Positions 42,838-50,875 of a DNA stretch of 64,000 nt are shown here, in pieces; the first letter of the stretch is position 1, and every line of letters starts with the position of its first letter. The notes beneath the pieces were generated by a model. The model was not told the DNA's origin. It saw only the letters and a program-made list of their open reading frames with translations, and made no database searches. The position numbers and the translations under genes are program-made. This DNA comes from Bin5 sp022821545 (GTDB lineage: Bacteria > Chloroflexota > Anaerolineae > Caldilineales > Caldilineaceae), in contig CAXXLO010000002.1 in assembly GCA_963664085.2 (NCBI GenBank), positions 620,001 to 684,000 of the forward strand, given 5' to 3'.

Positions 42838-44217
42838 ATGAACTCACTGACCGCCGTCTCCCGCTATCATGATCTCCTCTCCCGACCCGGTCTCGCCAGC
42901 GACAGCTGGGATCTTCTCACTGCGCGCATGGCGGAGCGCAACTTGGTCTTCGGCGAAAGACCTCTTTGCACCGTTCTGCGCCCTCTTTTCTATTCGCCGC
43001 AGGAGTGGAGCTATCTGGTCGACCGCACAGAGCTGATTCTCCGCCTTTTCGATCGCCTTGCCAGCGTGATGCTGGTCAACGCCGAACTCCGGGCGCAGAT
43101 TTACGCCACACCCGAAGAAGAGCATCTTCTTCTTCTCGATCACGGCTACCGCTCCACCGTCCCCACTGCCCGGCTTGACAGCTTCTTCGCCCGCAATGAG
43201 GACGGCAGCCGCAGCCTCGGCTTTGTCGAGTTCAACGGTGAGAGCCCGGCCTCCATGGCCTACTCCGGCGTTCTCAGCGACCTGTTCCTGGAAATGCCGG
43301 TCATGCAAGTGTTCGGCCAGCGCCACGCCGTGCATTCGCTGCCCAGCAGAAGACCCGCTCTCGACGAGTTCCTGCGCGTCTACTACGAATGGCGCGGCGA
43401 CCGCGGCAAGTTGCCCGACATCGCCATCGTCGACTGGCACGGCGTCCCCACCGCCAGCGAATTCGACCTTTTCGTCGAATACTTCGCCGAACACGGCATC
43501 ACCGCGGTCATCTGTGATCCGGAGGAGATGGAGTTCAGGAACGGGCAACTGTTCGCCGCCGGCACGCCGGTCGATTTCGTCTACAAGCGAGTCCTGATCA
43601 GCGAGCTGCTGCTCCGCTATGGCCTGAATCATCCGATCGTCGACGCGTTGAAAGCCCGCACAATCTGCCTGGTAAACCCTTTCAGCTGCAAGCTGCTCCA
43701 CAAAAAGGCCAGCCTCGCCGTTGCCAGCGATGAGCGCAACGCACATCTCCTGACCGCAGCCGAGCGGCAAGCTGTGAAAGCACACGTCCCCTGGACCCGC
43801 ACTGTGGAAGAACGCGCCACTGTCGACCCGGCCGGCAATCCTATCGACCTCCTGCCATGGGCCAGCGCAAACCGGGACAGGCTGGTGCTCAAACCGAATG
43901 ACGAATACGGCGGCAAGGGCGTACTCATCGGCTGGGAGACAGAACAGCCTGAATGGGAGGCGGCCCTGGCTAACGCCGCAGATGAACCGACTGTCGTCCA
44001 GGAACGGGTACAGATCGCTTATGAGGAGTTCCCGGCAATGACGGCAAATGGCGGCGTGTCGATTGACGTTCGTCTCGTCGATTCGGACCCGTTTCTTTTC
44101 CGGGGCGAACGTGTACACGGCTGCCTCTGCCGCCTGAGCAGCGAGACGCTCCTCAACGTAACCGCCGGCGGCGGCTCGATCGTGCCGGTATTCGTGATCG
44201 AAGAAAGGGACGGATAA
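42838..44217 (+). CDS. Circularly permuted ATP-grasp ligase-like protein
   Basis: 459 residues. The layout matches circularly permuted ATP-grasp proteins: a DSFFARNEDGSRSLGFVEFNGESPASMAYSG segment (split here in two parts of the metal and substrate region), LVNPFSCKLLHKKASLA, then the ATP-binding DRLVLKPNDEYGGKGVLIGWE near the C-terminus, and GVSIDVRLV at the end. ATP-grasp enzymes join a carboxylate to an amine via an acyl-phosphate. ATG 42838 is chosen; TTG 42802 in frame is an alternative, and neither has a clear ribosome site, though TATACT lies at 42785. Two GCS2-type ligase genes follow 26 bp later, suggesting a common product, likely a short peptide or amine conjugate. Product unknown. 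Confidence 0.8.
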   Translation: MNSLTAVSRYHDLLSRPGLASDSWDLLTARMAERNLVFGERPLCTVLRPLFYSPQEWSYLVDRTELILRLFDRLASVMLVNAELRAQIYATPEEEHLLLLDHGYRSTVPTARLDSFFARNEDGSRSLGFVEFNGESPASMAYSGVLSDLFLEMPVMQVFGQRHAVHSLPSRRPALDEFLRVYYEWRGDRGKLPDIAIVDWHGVPTASEFDLFVEYFAEHGITAVICDPEEMEFRNGQLFAAGTPVDFVYKRVLISELLLRYGLNHPIVDALKARTICLVNPFSCKLLHKKASLAVASDERNAHLLTAAERQAVKAHVPWTRTVEERATVDPAGNPIDLLPWASANRDRLVLKPNDEYGGKGVLIGWETEQPEWEAALANAADEPTVVQERVQIAYEEFPAMTANGGVSIDVRLVDSDPFLFRGERVHGCLCRLSSETLLNVTAGGGSIVPVFVIEERDG

Positions 44218-44243
44218 CGGGTCCCGGAAAAAGAGAGCGAGCT

Positions 44244-45434
44244 ATGGCCGAGTACAGGCAACCATCCTTCAATGTCAGCATCGAAGAGGAGTATCAGTTT
44301 ATCGACCCGGACAGCCGGGATCTGCGCGGGTTTGCCACCGCCCAAGGGCTCACGCTCCTGGACTCCCACGGGCCGGGAAAGGGGGATGAACGGGTCGCGC
44401 CCGGCGCCTCCGCTCCCGTAGCGGGCACTCCGATCTGCCGGGATGTCAAGCAAGCCCGCCAGGAGTTGCTGCGCGTCCGCCGCGAGATGCGGGAATTGGC
44501 GGCGTCCCACGGCCTCAAAGTAATGGCGGCCGGCGCCCACCCCTTCAGTTACTGGGAAAGGGAACGAGAGGAGTCGCCCCGCTATCGCGCCCTGATCGAG
44601 GACACGCAGTTCATCGCCCGCCGGCTGCTCGCCTTCGGCATGTATGTCCACGTCGGCATCGACGACAGAAATCTGGCAGTCGACGTAATGAACGCGATGC
44701 GCTACCTGCTGCCCCACATCCTCTGCCTCGCCAACTCATCTCCTTTCTGGCATGGCCTCGATACCGGGCTGGCCAGCTACCGCTCCGTCCTGCTGGACGC
44801 CCTGCCCCGCACCGGCATCCCCAACGCCTTCCGCAGCCACAACGATTATCTCAGCTATGTCGATACTCTCCTGAGAACCAACAGCATCCCCGATCCTGAA
44901 GCCATCTGGTGGGACATTCGCCCCCATTCCCAACAGCAGGACCGCTCGCGCCCCCGCTTTCAAGACGGACAAAACGCCCAGTCCGGGAATGCGGAAATCG
45001 ACCGGCCCGCGCTGGAGATTCGGGTCTGCGACGCTCTGCCGGATATCGATGACGTACTCGCCGTCGCTGCACTGATCCAGGCCACCGTTGCCTGGATGGT
45101 GGACCTGCGCCATCGCAACATGTCCTTCCGTCTCTACGACCGCACGCTGATCGCCGAGAACAAGTGGCGGGCCGTGCGCTACGGTCTGAAAGGCAAGCTG
45201 CTCGACTTCGGCATCGAACGGGAGGTCCCCATCGGCGACCTGTTGCACGAACTTCTGGAACGGGTCGAGCCCGTTCTGGACCGGCTCAACTGCCGGGCCG
45301 AGGTCGCCCACATCCACACCATTATGCAGCGCGGGGCCAGTTCCGAGCGGCAGCGCCATATCTGGCGTCAGAGCGGCGAGGACGGCAAGGCAGTCGTCGA
45401 TTTTCTCGTTTCGGAGACGGAGAAGAGCCTATGA
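44244..45434 (+). CDS. GCS2/YbdK-type carboxylate-amine ligase, first paralogue (motif-deficient)
   Basis: 396 residues. Glutamate-cysteine-ligase-2 family; known members join glutamate to cysteine or other amines using ATP. Retained: NVSIEEEYQFIDPDS, HVGIDDRNLAVDVMNAMRYL, SSPFWHGLDTGLASYRS, LEIRVCDALPDIDD and ENKWRAVRYGLKGKLLDFG. Not retained: the HQSMVELGT-type motif present in its neighbour is replaced by a Gly/Pro-rich stretch (DSHGPGKGDERVAPGASAPVAGT) of about the same length. It also carries an extra Gln/Arg-rich insert near residue 230. It may be inactive or a partner of the second paralogue. Overlaps the next gene by 4 bp (ATGA). Confidence 0.85.
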   Translation: MAEYRQPSFNVSIEEEYQFIDPDSRDLRGFATAQGLTLLDSHGPGKGDERVAPGASAPVAGTPICRDVKQARQELLRVRREMRELAASHGLKVMAAGAHPFSYWEREREESPRYRALIEDTQFIARRLLAFGMYVHVGIDDRNLAVDVMNAMRYLLPHILCLANSSPFWHGLDTGLASYRSVLLDALPRTGIPNAFRSHNDYLSYVDTLLRTNSIPDPEAIWWDIRPHSQQQDRSRPRFQDGQNAQSGNAEIDRPALEIRVCDALPDIDDVLAVAALIQATVAWMVDLRHRNMSFRLYDRTLIAENKWRAVRYGLKGKLLDFGIEREVPIGDLLHELLERVEPVLDRLNCRAEVAHIHTIMQRGASSERQRHIWRQSGEDGKAVVDFLVSETEKSL

Positions 45435-46543
45435 TTAAACGACCACAACTGACGCTCGGCATCGAAGAAGAGTACCAGGTCATCGATCCCGAGAGCGGCG
45501 AGCTGCGCTCTTTCATCACTCAGTTCATCGAAGATGGCAAAATTGTGATGGTGGAGAGGGAGATCAAGGCTGAGCTGCACCAGTCGATGGTGGAACTGGG
45601 CACGCCGGTCTGCGCTACAGCCGCTGAAGCCAAAGAGGAACTCCTGCGCCAACGGGAATTCATCAGCCGCCTCGCCCAGGAGAAAGGGCTGTCAATCGCC
45701 GCCGCGGCCACGCATCCCATGAGCCGCTGGTCCGAACAGGAGGTGACGCCGTTTCCGCGCTATCAGGGTGTGCTGGAGGAAATGCAGTTGCTCGCCCAGC
45801 GCCTGTTAATTTTCGGTATGCACATTCACGTCGGCCTGGAGGATCCCGATTTTGCCATTGACACGATGAACGTCCTCCGCTACATGCTGCCCCATCTGCT
45901 GGCCCTGAGCGCCAGCAGCCCATTCTGGCAGGGCCAGCGCACCGGGCTCAAGAGCTACCGCGCCGTCGTTTTCGAAGACTTCCCCCGCAGCGGCATCCCC
46001 GACGTCTTCCCCAACCGCGCCGCCTATGAGGGGTTGATCCGGACTCTGACAAATACCGGTTGCATCCCCGACGCCAGCAAGATCTGGTGGGACGTGCGCC
46101 CGCATAGTCTCTACCCCACGCTGGAGTTTCGCATCTGTGACATTTGCCCGCGCGTCGAAGAGGCGATTGCCATCGCCGCGCTCTGCCAGGCTCTCGTGCT
46201 CTGGCACTGGAAGCTGCGCCAGCGAAACGTCACGTTCCGCGTCTTTACCAAAGAGTTGATCGATGAGAACAAGTGGCGCGCCGCCCGTTACGGGCTGGAC
46301 GGCAAAATGATCGACTTCGGCAAACAGGAGGAACTGCCAGCCCGCTCCCTGGTGCGCGAACTGGTCGAACTGGTGGGCGAGGAGATCGCCGAGCTGGGCA
46401 GCGAAAAAGAGATCGCGCCAATCGAACAGATCCTCGCCAACGGCACGAGCGCCGACCGCCAGCTGCGCGTCTACGACGAGACGGGCGGCGACGTCAAGGC
46501 GGTTGTAGAGCACCTCGCGGCCGAGACGGTGGAGGGGGTGTAA
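45431..46543 (+). CDS. GCS2/YbdK-type carboxylate-amine ligase, second paralogue
   Basis: 370 residues, the expected length. All recognisable family segments are intact: LTLGIEEEYQVIDPESGEL, EIKAELHQSMVELGTPVC (active-site Glu region), HVGLEDPDFAIDTMNVLRYM, SSPFWQGQRTGLKSYRA, LEFRICDICPRVEEA and ENKWRAARYGLDGKMIDFG. Start ATG 45431 overlaps the previous stop as ATGA; a longer frame to 45164 is a shadow of the upstream gene. Likely forms an amide between a carboxylic amino acid and an amine at ATP cost. It is the last gene before an IS3 element, which begins 32 bp after its stop. Confidence 0.9.
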   Translation: MIKRPQLTLGIEEEYQVIDPESGELRSFITQFIEDGKIVMVEREIKAELHQSMVELGTPVCATAAEAKEELLRQREFISRLAQEKGLSIAAAATHPMSRWSEQEVTPFPRYQGVLEEMQLLAQRLLIFGMHIHVGLEDPDFAIDTMNVLRYMLPHLLALSASSPFWQGQRTGLKSYRAVVFEDFPRSGIPDVFPNRAAYEGLIRTLTNTGCIPDASKIWWDVRPHSLYPTLEFRICDICPRVEEAIAIAALCQALVLWHWKLRQRNVTFRVFTKELIDENKWRAARYGLDGKMIDFGKQEELPARSLVRELVELVGEEIAELGSEKEIAPIEQILANGTSADRQLRVYDETGGDVKAVVEHLAAETVEGV

Positions 46544-46604
46544 TGTAAACGGATTGGCCTGAGTCAGAGCAAGAGTGACCTGCCCCCGACGTTTGTACCA
46601 CCCG

Positions 46605-47429
46605 TTATGTTAGTCCGACAAGCACGGGGACAGGGTCGGCAGGCAAGAGGGCCTCAGGCGCCGGCGGCCGGTAGCCCAGAGAGTTGTGCGGTCTGACCCG
46701 GTTGTAAGTCCGCCTGTAGCGCTCCGTCAGCACACGCACCTCCAGCAACGTGTAGAAGAGCTCCCTGTCCAGCAACTCGTCCCTCAACTTCCCGTTGAAA
46801 CTCTCGATGTAGCCGTTCTCCCACGGCGACCCAGGCTCTATGTAGAGCGTCCTGGCTCCCACCCGTCCAAGCCACTCACGCACAGCCCGGGCCGTAAACT
46901 CCGGGCCGTTGTCCGAGCGAATATGGTCGGGCACGCCTCTGAGCACCATCAATTCGGCCAGCACCTCTATCACATCGGCAGAGCGTATGCTGCGGGCAGC
47001 CCGAATCGCCAGACACTCTCTGCTGTATTCGTCGATGACGGTCAGCAGCCGCACTCCTGTGCCGTCGTTGAGCCTCAGATGCACGAAGTCGTAGGCCCAC
47101 ACATGGTCCTTCCACGCAGGCCGCAGACGCACGCACGAGCCGTCATTGAACCACAGACGTCCTCTCTTCGGCTGCTTCACAGGCGCCTTCAGACCTTCAC
47201 GTCGCCATATCCGCTCCACACGCTTGTGGTTCACATGCCAGCCGCGATGCCTCAGAAGGGCGCTGATCCTGCGGTAACCGTACCGGCCGAACTGACTGGC
47301 CAGCGCCACGATCGCCTCGGTCAGCGCCTTCTCATCTTCCACCGGGCTCGGCTCATATCGCTGTGTGGAGCGAGGATGACCCAGCACCCGGCAGGCGCGT
47401 CGCTCCGAAACCCCCAAGCGCGCCTTCAC
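46605..47429 (-). CDS. IS3-family transposase OrfB (DDE integrase domain)
   Basis: 274 residues from GTG 47429, but normally made as an OrfAB fusion by -1 frameshift. N-terminus KARLGVSERRACRVLGHPRST is the HTH_21-type linker; the rve/DDE core follows. Catalytic Asp in VWAYDFVHLR, Asp in IRSDNGPEF and Glu in ENGYIESFNGK, with exactly 35 residues between the second Asp and the Glu (DDE-35). C-terminus YRRTYNRVRPHNSLGYRPP is typical. No stop or frameshift interrupts it, so the element may still be active. Confidence 0.95.
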   Translation of the reverse strand: MKARLGVSERRACRVLGHPRSTQRYEPSPVEDEKALTEAIVALASQFGRYGYRRISALLRHRGWHVNHKRVERIWRREGLKAPVKQPKRGRLWFNDGSCVRLRPAWKDHVWAYDFVHLRLNDGTGVRLLTVIDEYSRECLAIRAARSIRSADVIEVLAELMVLRGVPDHIRSDNGPEFTARAVREWLGRVGARTLYIEPGSPWENGYIESFNGKLRDELLDRELFYTLLEVRVLTERYRRTYNRVRPHNSLGYRPPAPEALLPADPVPVLVGLT

Positions 47430-47461
47430 GTGCTCGACACACTCGCGACGACGTGAAGGGC

Positions 47462-47740
47462 TCAGAACTTTCCCTCTGACGCCTCCCTCAGTATCTGGTT
47501 GTCCAGCGTCAGGTCCGCCACCGCTCTCTTCAGGCGGCTGTTCTCCAGCTCCAGACGCTTCAGACGCCTGGCCTGGTCGATCCTGAGACCCCCGTACTCA
47601 CTGCGCCAGCGGTAGAAGGTCTGCTCGGTCACGCCGATCCGGCGGGCGGCCTCAGCCACTGTGCTGCCCTCGGCTATCGCCACCTCGGCCTCTCTCAGCT
47701 TGTTGACCACCTGCTCCGGTGTATGTCTCTTCTTCGCCAT
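47462..47740 (-). CDS. IS3-family transposase OrfA (helix-turn-helix)
   Basis: 92 residues. HTH_8-type DNA-binding part (RHTPEQVVNKLREAEVAIAE, VAEAARRIGVTEQTFYRWRS) followed by a leucine-zipper-like helix (LKRLELENSRLKRAVADLTL) and ending NQILREASEGKF. It binds the terminal repeats and, through frameshifting, is fused to OrfB. ATG 47740 is preceded by AAAGGGGGAAAG. OrfB is in the -1 frame relative to it. Confidence 0.95.
   Translation of the reverse strand: MAKKRHTPEQVVNKLREAEVAIAEGSTVAEAARRIGVTEQTFYRWRSEYGGLRIDQARRLKRLELENSRLKRAVADLTLDNQILREASEGKF
47468..47474 (-). promoter_or_regulatory. Programmed -1 frameshift heptamer
   Basis: On the coding (minus) strand G GGA AAG, a standard X XXY YYZ slippery site, lies two codons before the orfA stop. 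A -1 slip here reads on as VLSPSRRRECVEHVKARLG, entering OrfB in frame. Confidence 0.7.
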
Positions 47741-47801
47741 CTTTCCCCCTTTCTACGGCCCTATACTAACATATTATCTGGACCAGTTTTTGGGGGGCAG
47801 G

Positions 47802-48461
47802 TCAGTTGTAATTCGCTGCCTTGTAGGACTTCCTCATTTCGTTTAGATCAGCGTTACGTTCCAACTCTGCAATCCCTACACTCTTTTTGCCCAATATCTC
47901 CGCGGCCCACCCTTTGTGGTTATCAAGATTCGAAAATCCATGCTCCCAATACTTCGCCGCTGCGTCTTGCTCTCGATATTTCAATATGAAAGAACTCACT
48001 ACCGTTATCTCGTGCAAAGTCCGCCATCGAGCAAACGCATCATCCGCATAGCCTGCCTTCAGTAATACGAGAATCGCGCCCGCCACTTGACAGGCTCTCG
48101 CCTGCAGCTCATGTAATACTGCGAACAAACTTTTGTGTCCACAACTGCCTTCTCTGTACGCATAGTAGAAACGAGTCGATATGTCTTGAGCTAACGCTAT
48201 GAATTTCTCCAATAGCGGCATAGACCTCGGCCAAAATTCCTCAACACTTTGCTCCATATCAAGTAGACTCATCTCCATCTGTTTGAATCGATCCAATTTC
48301 GTTGCCGCCACCCTATTTATCACCTCAAACAACTTCTGCACATTATCGGGAGTCTGTTCATCTAGTCCAGGTATATCCAACCCACGAACTCCTAACTTTT
48401 CCCGTACCACTCGCAACATCTCTGCATCCATATACATGCCTTCCCCTATTTCTCTACTCAT
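47802..48461 (-). CDS. DUF5677-family protein, 3' end lost to the IS element
   Basis: 219 residues visible. Core LHELQARACQVAGAILVLLKAGYADDAFARWRTLHEITVVSSF (shown in two overlapping helices of the family) and AAAKYWEHGF suit DUF5677, an all-helical family of unknown role found in defence-island and accessory regions. The final codons AAC TGA use the first three bases of the IS terminal repeat as stop, so the natural C-terminus is missing. No 3' remnant exists on the other side of the IS. The gene is visibly AT-richer (about 47% GC in a sampled line, against about 65% in the ligase gene nearby), which suggests horizontal origin. Start at ATG 48461; TATGAT just upstream could make it leaderless; ATG 48437 near AGGGGAAGG is an alternative. 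Confidence 0.7.
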   Translation of the reverse strand: MSREIGEGMYMDAEMLRVVREKLGVRGLDIPGLDEQTPDNVQKLFEVINRVAATKLDRFKQMEMSLLDMEQSVEEFWPRSMPLLEKFIALAQDISTRFYYAYREGSCGHKSLFAVLHELQARACQVAGAILVLLKAGYADDAFARWRTLHEITVVSSFILKYREQDAAAKYWEHGFSNLDNHKGWAAEILGKKSVGIAELERNADLNEMRKSYKAANYN

Positions 48462-48515
48462 TCAACATATATCATAACAGTTATCCTCACTCACCCCAGA
48501 ATAACTGGCACCCGG

Positions 48516-49730
48516 TCAGCGCGGCGGATGCATGGGCATGACGACGTGGAGGAACTCTTCGTCGCCGAGGCCGAGGGGCCGGATGGTGCCGGGGCGGTTG
48601 GACTGGGTGGTTTCGAGGACGACCTGTTCCTCGTCGATCTGGCTGAGGACGGCGATCAGATAGCGGACGTCGAAGTCGATCTCCAGATCATCACCTTCCA
48701 CCATTGCATCCAACTCATTCTTGCTGTTGCCCATCTCTGCGCTGCTGGCGGTGAGATGGAGATTGCCGACGCCGCTGTCGCCGTTGGGCTCGATCTTGAG
48801 GCGGACGATGTTGGCGTTGTCGCGGGCGAACAGCTGGGCCACGCGCACGGCCTGGAGAAAGGCGTCGGTGCCGACCACTGTGCGGGTGTTGTGGCCCTTG
48901 GGGATGATGGCTCGGTAGTCGGGGAAGCGGTCGGCGATCAACTGGCTGACCAGATCGACCTGGTGAAAGGCACCGCGGGTCTCGCCCCCCTTGCCCCAGA
49001 CGCGGAACAGAATCTGGTTGCGGGCCTGGGTCACGGTAACCTGGACCGGCTTTTCGTCTTCGGCGTCGACGATAATGCGGCCCAACTCGCTCAGATGGCG
49101 GGCCGGCACGACGACCGCCAAGTCGTCGGTGAAAGCCTCCTCGACTTCGATGCTGCGCACGCTGAGCCGGTAGCCGTCGGTTGCGGCGAGCGCGAGGCGA
49201 TCCTTGGCAAAGGTAACTTCGACGCCGGTTAAGGTCGGGCGGCTCTCATCGGTCGCGGCGGCGAAGACGACCTGATCGATCATCTTGGTCAGGCCGGCGG
49301 TCTCGAGCGCGATCGTGCGGCCTTCGAGAGCCTCGGCGGTCTCTTCGGGTCCGTCGCCGTTGTCGACAGTGGGAATTACGGGAAACTCCTGCGCGTCGAT
49401 GCCTTTGATGTTGACGTCGAAGTTGCCGCACCGCAGATGGAGTGTCTGCGTACGTACGGACAACTCCATCTCGATCCTGCCGGGCTGCAGGCTGTTGACG
49501 AACTCGGTCAGCAGGCGGGCCGGCACGGTAATGGCGCCTTCGTCCTCTATGTGGGCGCCGATCCAGCAGTTGACGCCGATCTCCAGATTGGTGGCGGCCA
49601 GTCGCAGCTGATCATCCTTCGCTTCCAGCAGAATGTTGCCGAGAACCGGCAATGTACTGCGCGACGATACCGCGCGACCGACGATCGACAGGCCCTTCGA
49701 CAGGTTCTCCTGAAAGCAGCTTACGCGCAC
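48516..49730 (-). CDS. dnaN: DNA polymerase III beta subunit (sliding clamp)
   Basis: 404 residues. Ring-shaped clamp that tethers DNA polymerase to its template. Starts at GTG 49730, preceded by GGGAGGCAAAA. N-terminus MRVSCFQENLSKGLSIVGRAV with SRSTLPVLGNILLE, then the three clamp domains (ITVPARLLTEFVNSL, LALAATDGYRLSVRS, YLIAVLSQIDEEQVVLET) and the C-terminal VMPMHPPR that forms part of the hydrophobic binding pocket. An insert (DNGDGPEETAEALEGR, about residues 127-143) is longer than in many clamps. No dnaA, recF or gyrB is adjacent, so it is not in an oriC-type cluster. Confidence 0.96.
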   Translation of the reverse strand: MRVSCFQENLSKGLSIVGRAVSSRSTLPVLGNILLEAKDDQLRLAATNLEIGVNCWIGAHIEDEGAITVPARLLTEFVNSLQPGRIEMELSVRTQTLHLRCGNFDVNIKGIDAQEFPVIPTVDNGDGPEETAEALEGRTIALETAGLTKMIDQVVFAAATDESRPTLTGVEVTFAKDRLALAATDGYRLSVRSIEVEEAFTDDLAVVVPARHLSELGRIIVDAEDEKPVQVTVTQARNQILFRVWGKGGETRGAFHQVDLVSQLIADRFPDYRAIIPKGHNTRTVVGTDAFLQAVRVAQLFARDNANIVRLKIEPNGDSGVGNLHLTASSAEMGNSKNELDAMVEGDDLEIDFDVRYLIAVLSQIDEEQVVLETTQSNRPGTIRPLGLGDEEFLHVVMPMHPPR

Positions 49731-49814
49731 TTTTGCCTCCCGTCCTCCAGGAATTTGTTCCGAATTTGGTACATTTTCAGATTGTTCGCGCTCGTACAGC
49801 CAAGCGGTGGAGCG

Positions 49815-49833
49815 TTGATCAAGCGTTGATCAA
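49815..49833. promoter_or_regulatory. Twin TTGATCAA palindromes at the dnaN promoter
   Basis: Two 8-bp palindromes TTGATCAA at 49815-49822 and 49826-49833, part of an 11-bp tandem repeat AGCGTTGATCA. Centre-to-centre distance is 11 bp, about one helical turn, and they lie at the expected dnaN transcription start. Operator-like. Confidence 0.45.
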
Positions 49834-49862
49834 ATATAGCATAGCGGGATATGGCAAGCCAA
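49833..49862 (-). promoter_or_regulatory. Candidate dnaN promoter
   Basis: On the minus strand TTGGCT (49862-49857), 18-bp spacer, TATATT (49838-49833). About 100 bp upstream of the dnaN start. Confidence 0.4.
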
Positions 49863-49986
49863 ACTATCGGGACAAAGATCAGTCGGTAGTGTTGGCTGCC
49901 GCTTCATCGGATTCTAAAGAGGGTGAGGAGCAAGAGACTCTCTTGCGCGTGTTGTGCGGCGTGCGGGAGTGCAAAATTCGCTCAGT

Positions 49987-50016
49987 TTGGCGCAGAACCA
50001 TCTGATTCTCTATAAT
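49987..50016 (+). promoter_or_regulatory. Candidate promoter for the sigma-factor gene
   Basis: TTGGCG (49987-49992), 18-bp spacer, perfect TATAAT (50011-50016). It is about 175 bp upstream of the ECF sigma gene. With the dnaN promoter it accounts for the 460-bp divergent gap; nothing else is recognised in the gap. Confidence 0.5.
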
Positions 50017-50190
50017 GGTGACGTGCGCTGCCTCTACGCCCTCTGCGTGCAAGAGGGGCGAGCGCGGAGAGTGGACCGGAAGGCTTTCGGATTCGGTCGC
50101 CGACTGGGACGACAGCCTTGGACAGTTCAGCTGGCAGGGCCTTTCCAGCTTCCACTCCGCAACGATTCCAGCGACGGCGTGTTATAGATT

Positions 50191-50868
50191 ATGAACGGGA
50201 ACGCCCTCAACGAAGCAGATAGGAGCGCCAACGGAAGCCGCCCCGGAAGGACAACGCCTAACCCGCAGGACGAGGAGAGGGCGATCGAATCGGCGCTGGT
50301 GGCGCGGGCGAAGAAGGATACGCAGGCGTTTGGCGAACTGTACGAACGCTACATTGATCGCATCTATTCGTATGTGTACAGCCGGGTACAGAACGCCGAG
50401 GATACGGAGGACCTGACAGCGCGTATCTTTTACCGGGCGCTGGACCGGTTGGACAGTTACGAGGACAGGGGGCTGCCCTTCGGGGCGTGGCTATTCCGCA
50501 TCGCCCACAATCTGGTGGCCAACTGGCGCCGCGATCAGGGGCGGCGCACGTTCGTCCCGATCGACGGCATGGTCTTTCCGGCGGAAAGGCGCGACGAGCC
50601 GGAGGCGGCAGCAGAGCGGCGGGAAGGGGAGAAGGCCTTGTGGGCGGCGATCGAACGGCTGCCGGAGGAACGGCGGCGGCTTCTCTTCCACAAATTCGGG
50701 GACCAGCTGACAAATATTGAGATCGGCGAGCTGATGCAGAAAAGCGAGGGTGCGATCAAGTCACTTTATTTCCGCACGCTGGCGGCGCTGCGCAGAGATC
50801 TGAACGAACAGTTCGAGGACGGTGAAGCAGAGGGGGCCCCATCCGCTTCCGAACATAAAGGAAAGTAG
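50191..50868 (+). CDS. ECF-type RNA polymerase sigma factor
   Basis: 225 residues. Region 2: FGELYERYIDRIYSYVYSRV and AEDTEDLTARIFYRALDRL (core and -10 binding), GAWLFRIAHNLVANWRRD. Region 4: LPEERRRLLFHKFGDQLTNI and EIGELMQKSEGAIKSLYFRTLAALR (HTH for the -35). A 35-residue hydrophilic N-terminus and an acidic C-terminal tail are extra. Directs polymerase to a stress or envelope regulon. The next gene, 7 bp downstream, encodes a small membrane protein that may be its regulator. Confidence 0.92.
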   Translation: MNGNALNEADRSANGSRPGRTTPNPQDEERAIESALVARAKKDTQAFGELYERYIDRIYSYVYSRVQNAEDTEDLTARIFYRALDRLDSYEDRGLPFGAWLFRIAHNLVANWRRDQGRRTFVPIDGMVFPAERRDEPEAAAERREGEKALWAAIERLPEERRRLLFHKFGDQLTNIEIGELMQKSEGAIKSLYFRTLAALRRDLNEQFEDGEAEGAPSASEHKGK

Positions 50869-50875
50869 GCATCCG

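Larger units (their letters stand above)
46576..47804 (-). mobile_element. IS3-family insertion sequence, 1229 bp
   Basis: Terminal inverted repeats begin TGACCTGCCCCC at 46576 and, on the other strand, TGACCTGCCCCCC at 47804; further in both read ...TATGTTAG with matches. The element runs TG...CA as in IS3. It carries overlapping orfA and orfB with a -1 frameshift site. No direct target duplication is seen: the bases next to the left end are GAG, next to the right end GTT. The right end truncates the DUF5677 gene. Confidence 0.92.

Noticed and set aside
45164..45430. N-terminal extension of the second GCS2 ligase
   Set aside because: The extra codons are a shifted reading of the first ligase; ATG 45431 overlaps its stop and gives the normal family N-terminus.
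48516..50190. Possible replication origin next to dnaN
   Set aside because: No dnaA, recF or gyrB beside it and no cluster of DnaA boxes seen; the short repeats look like operator sites.
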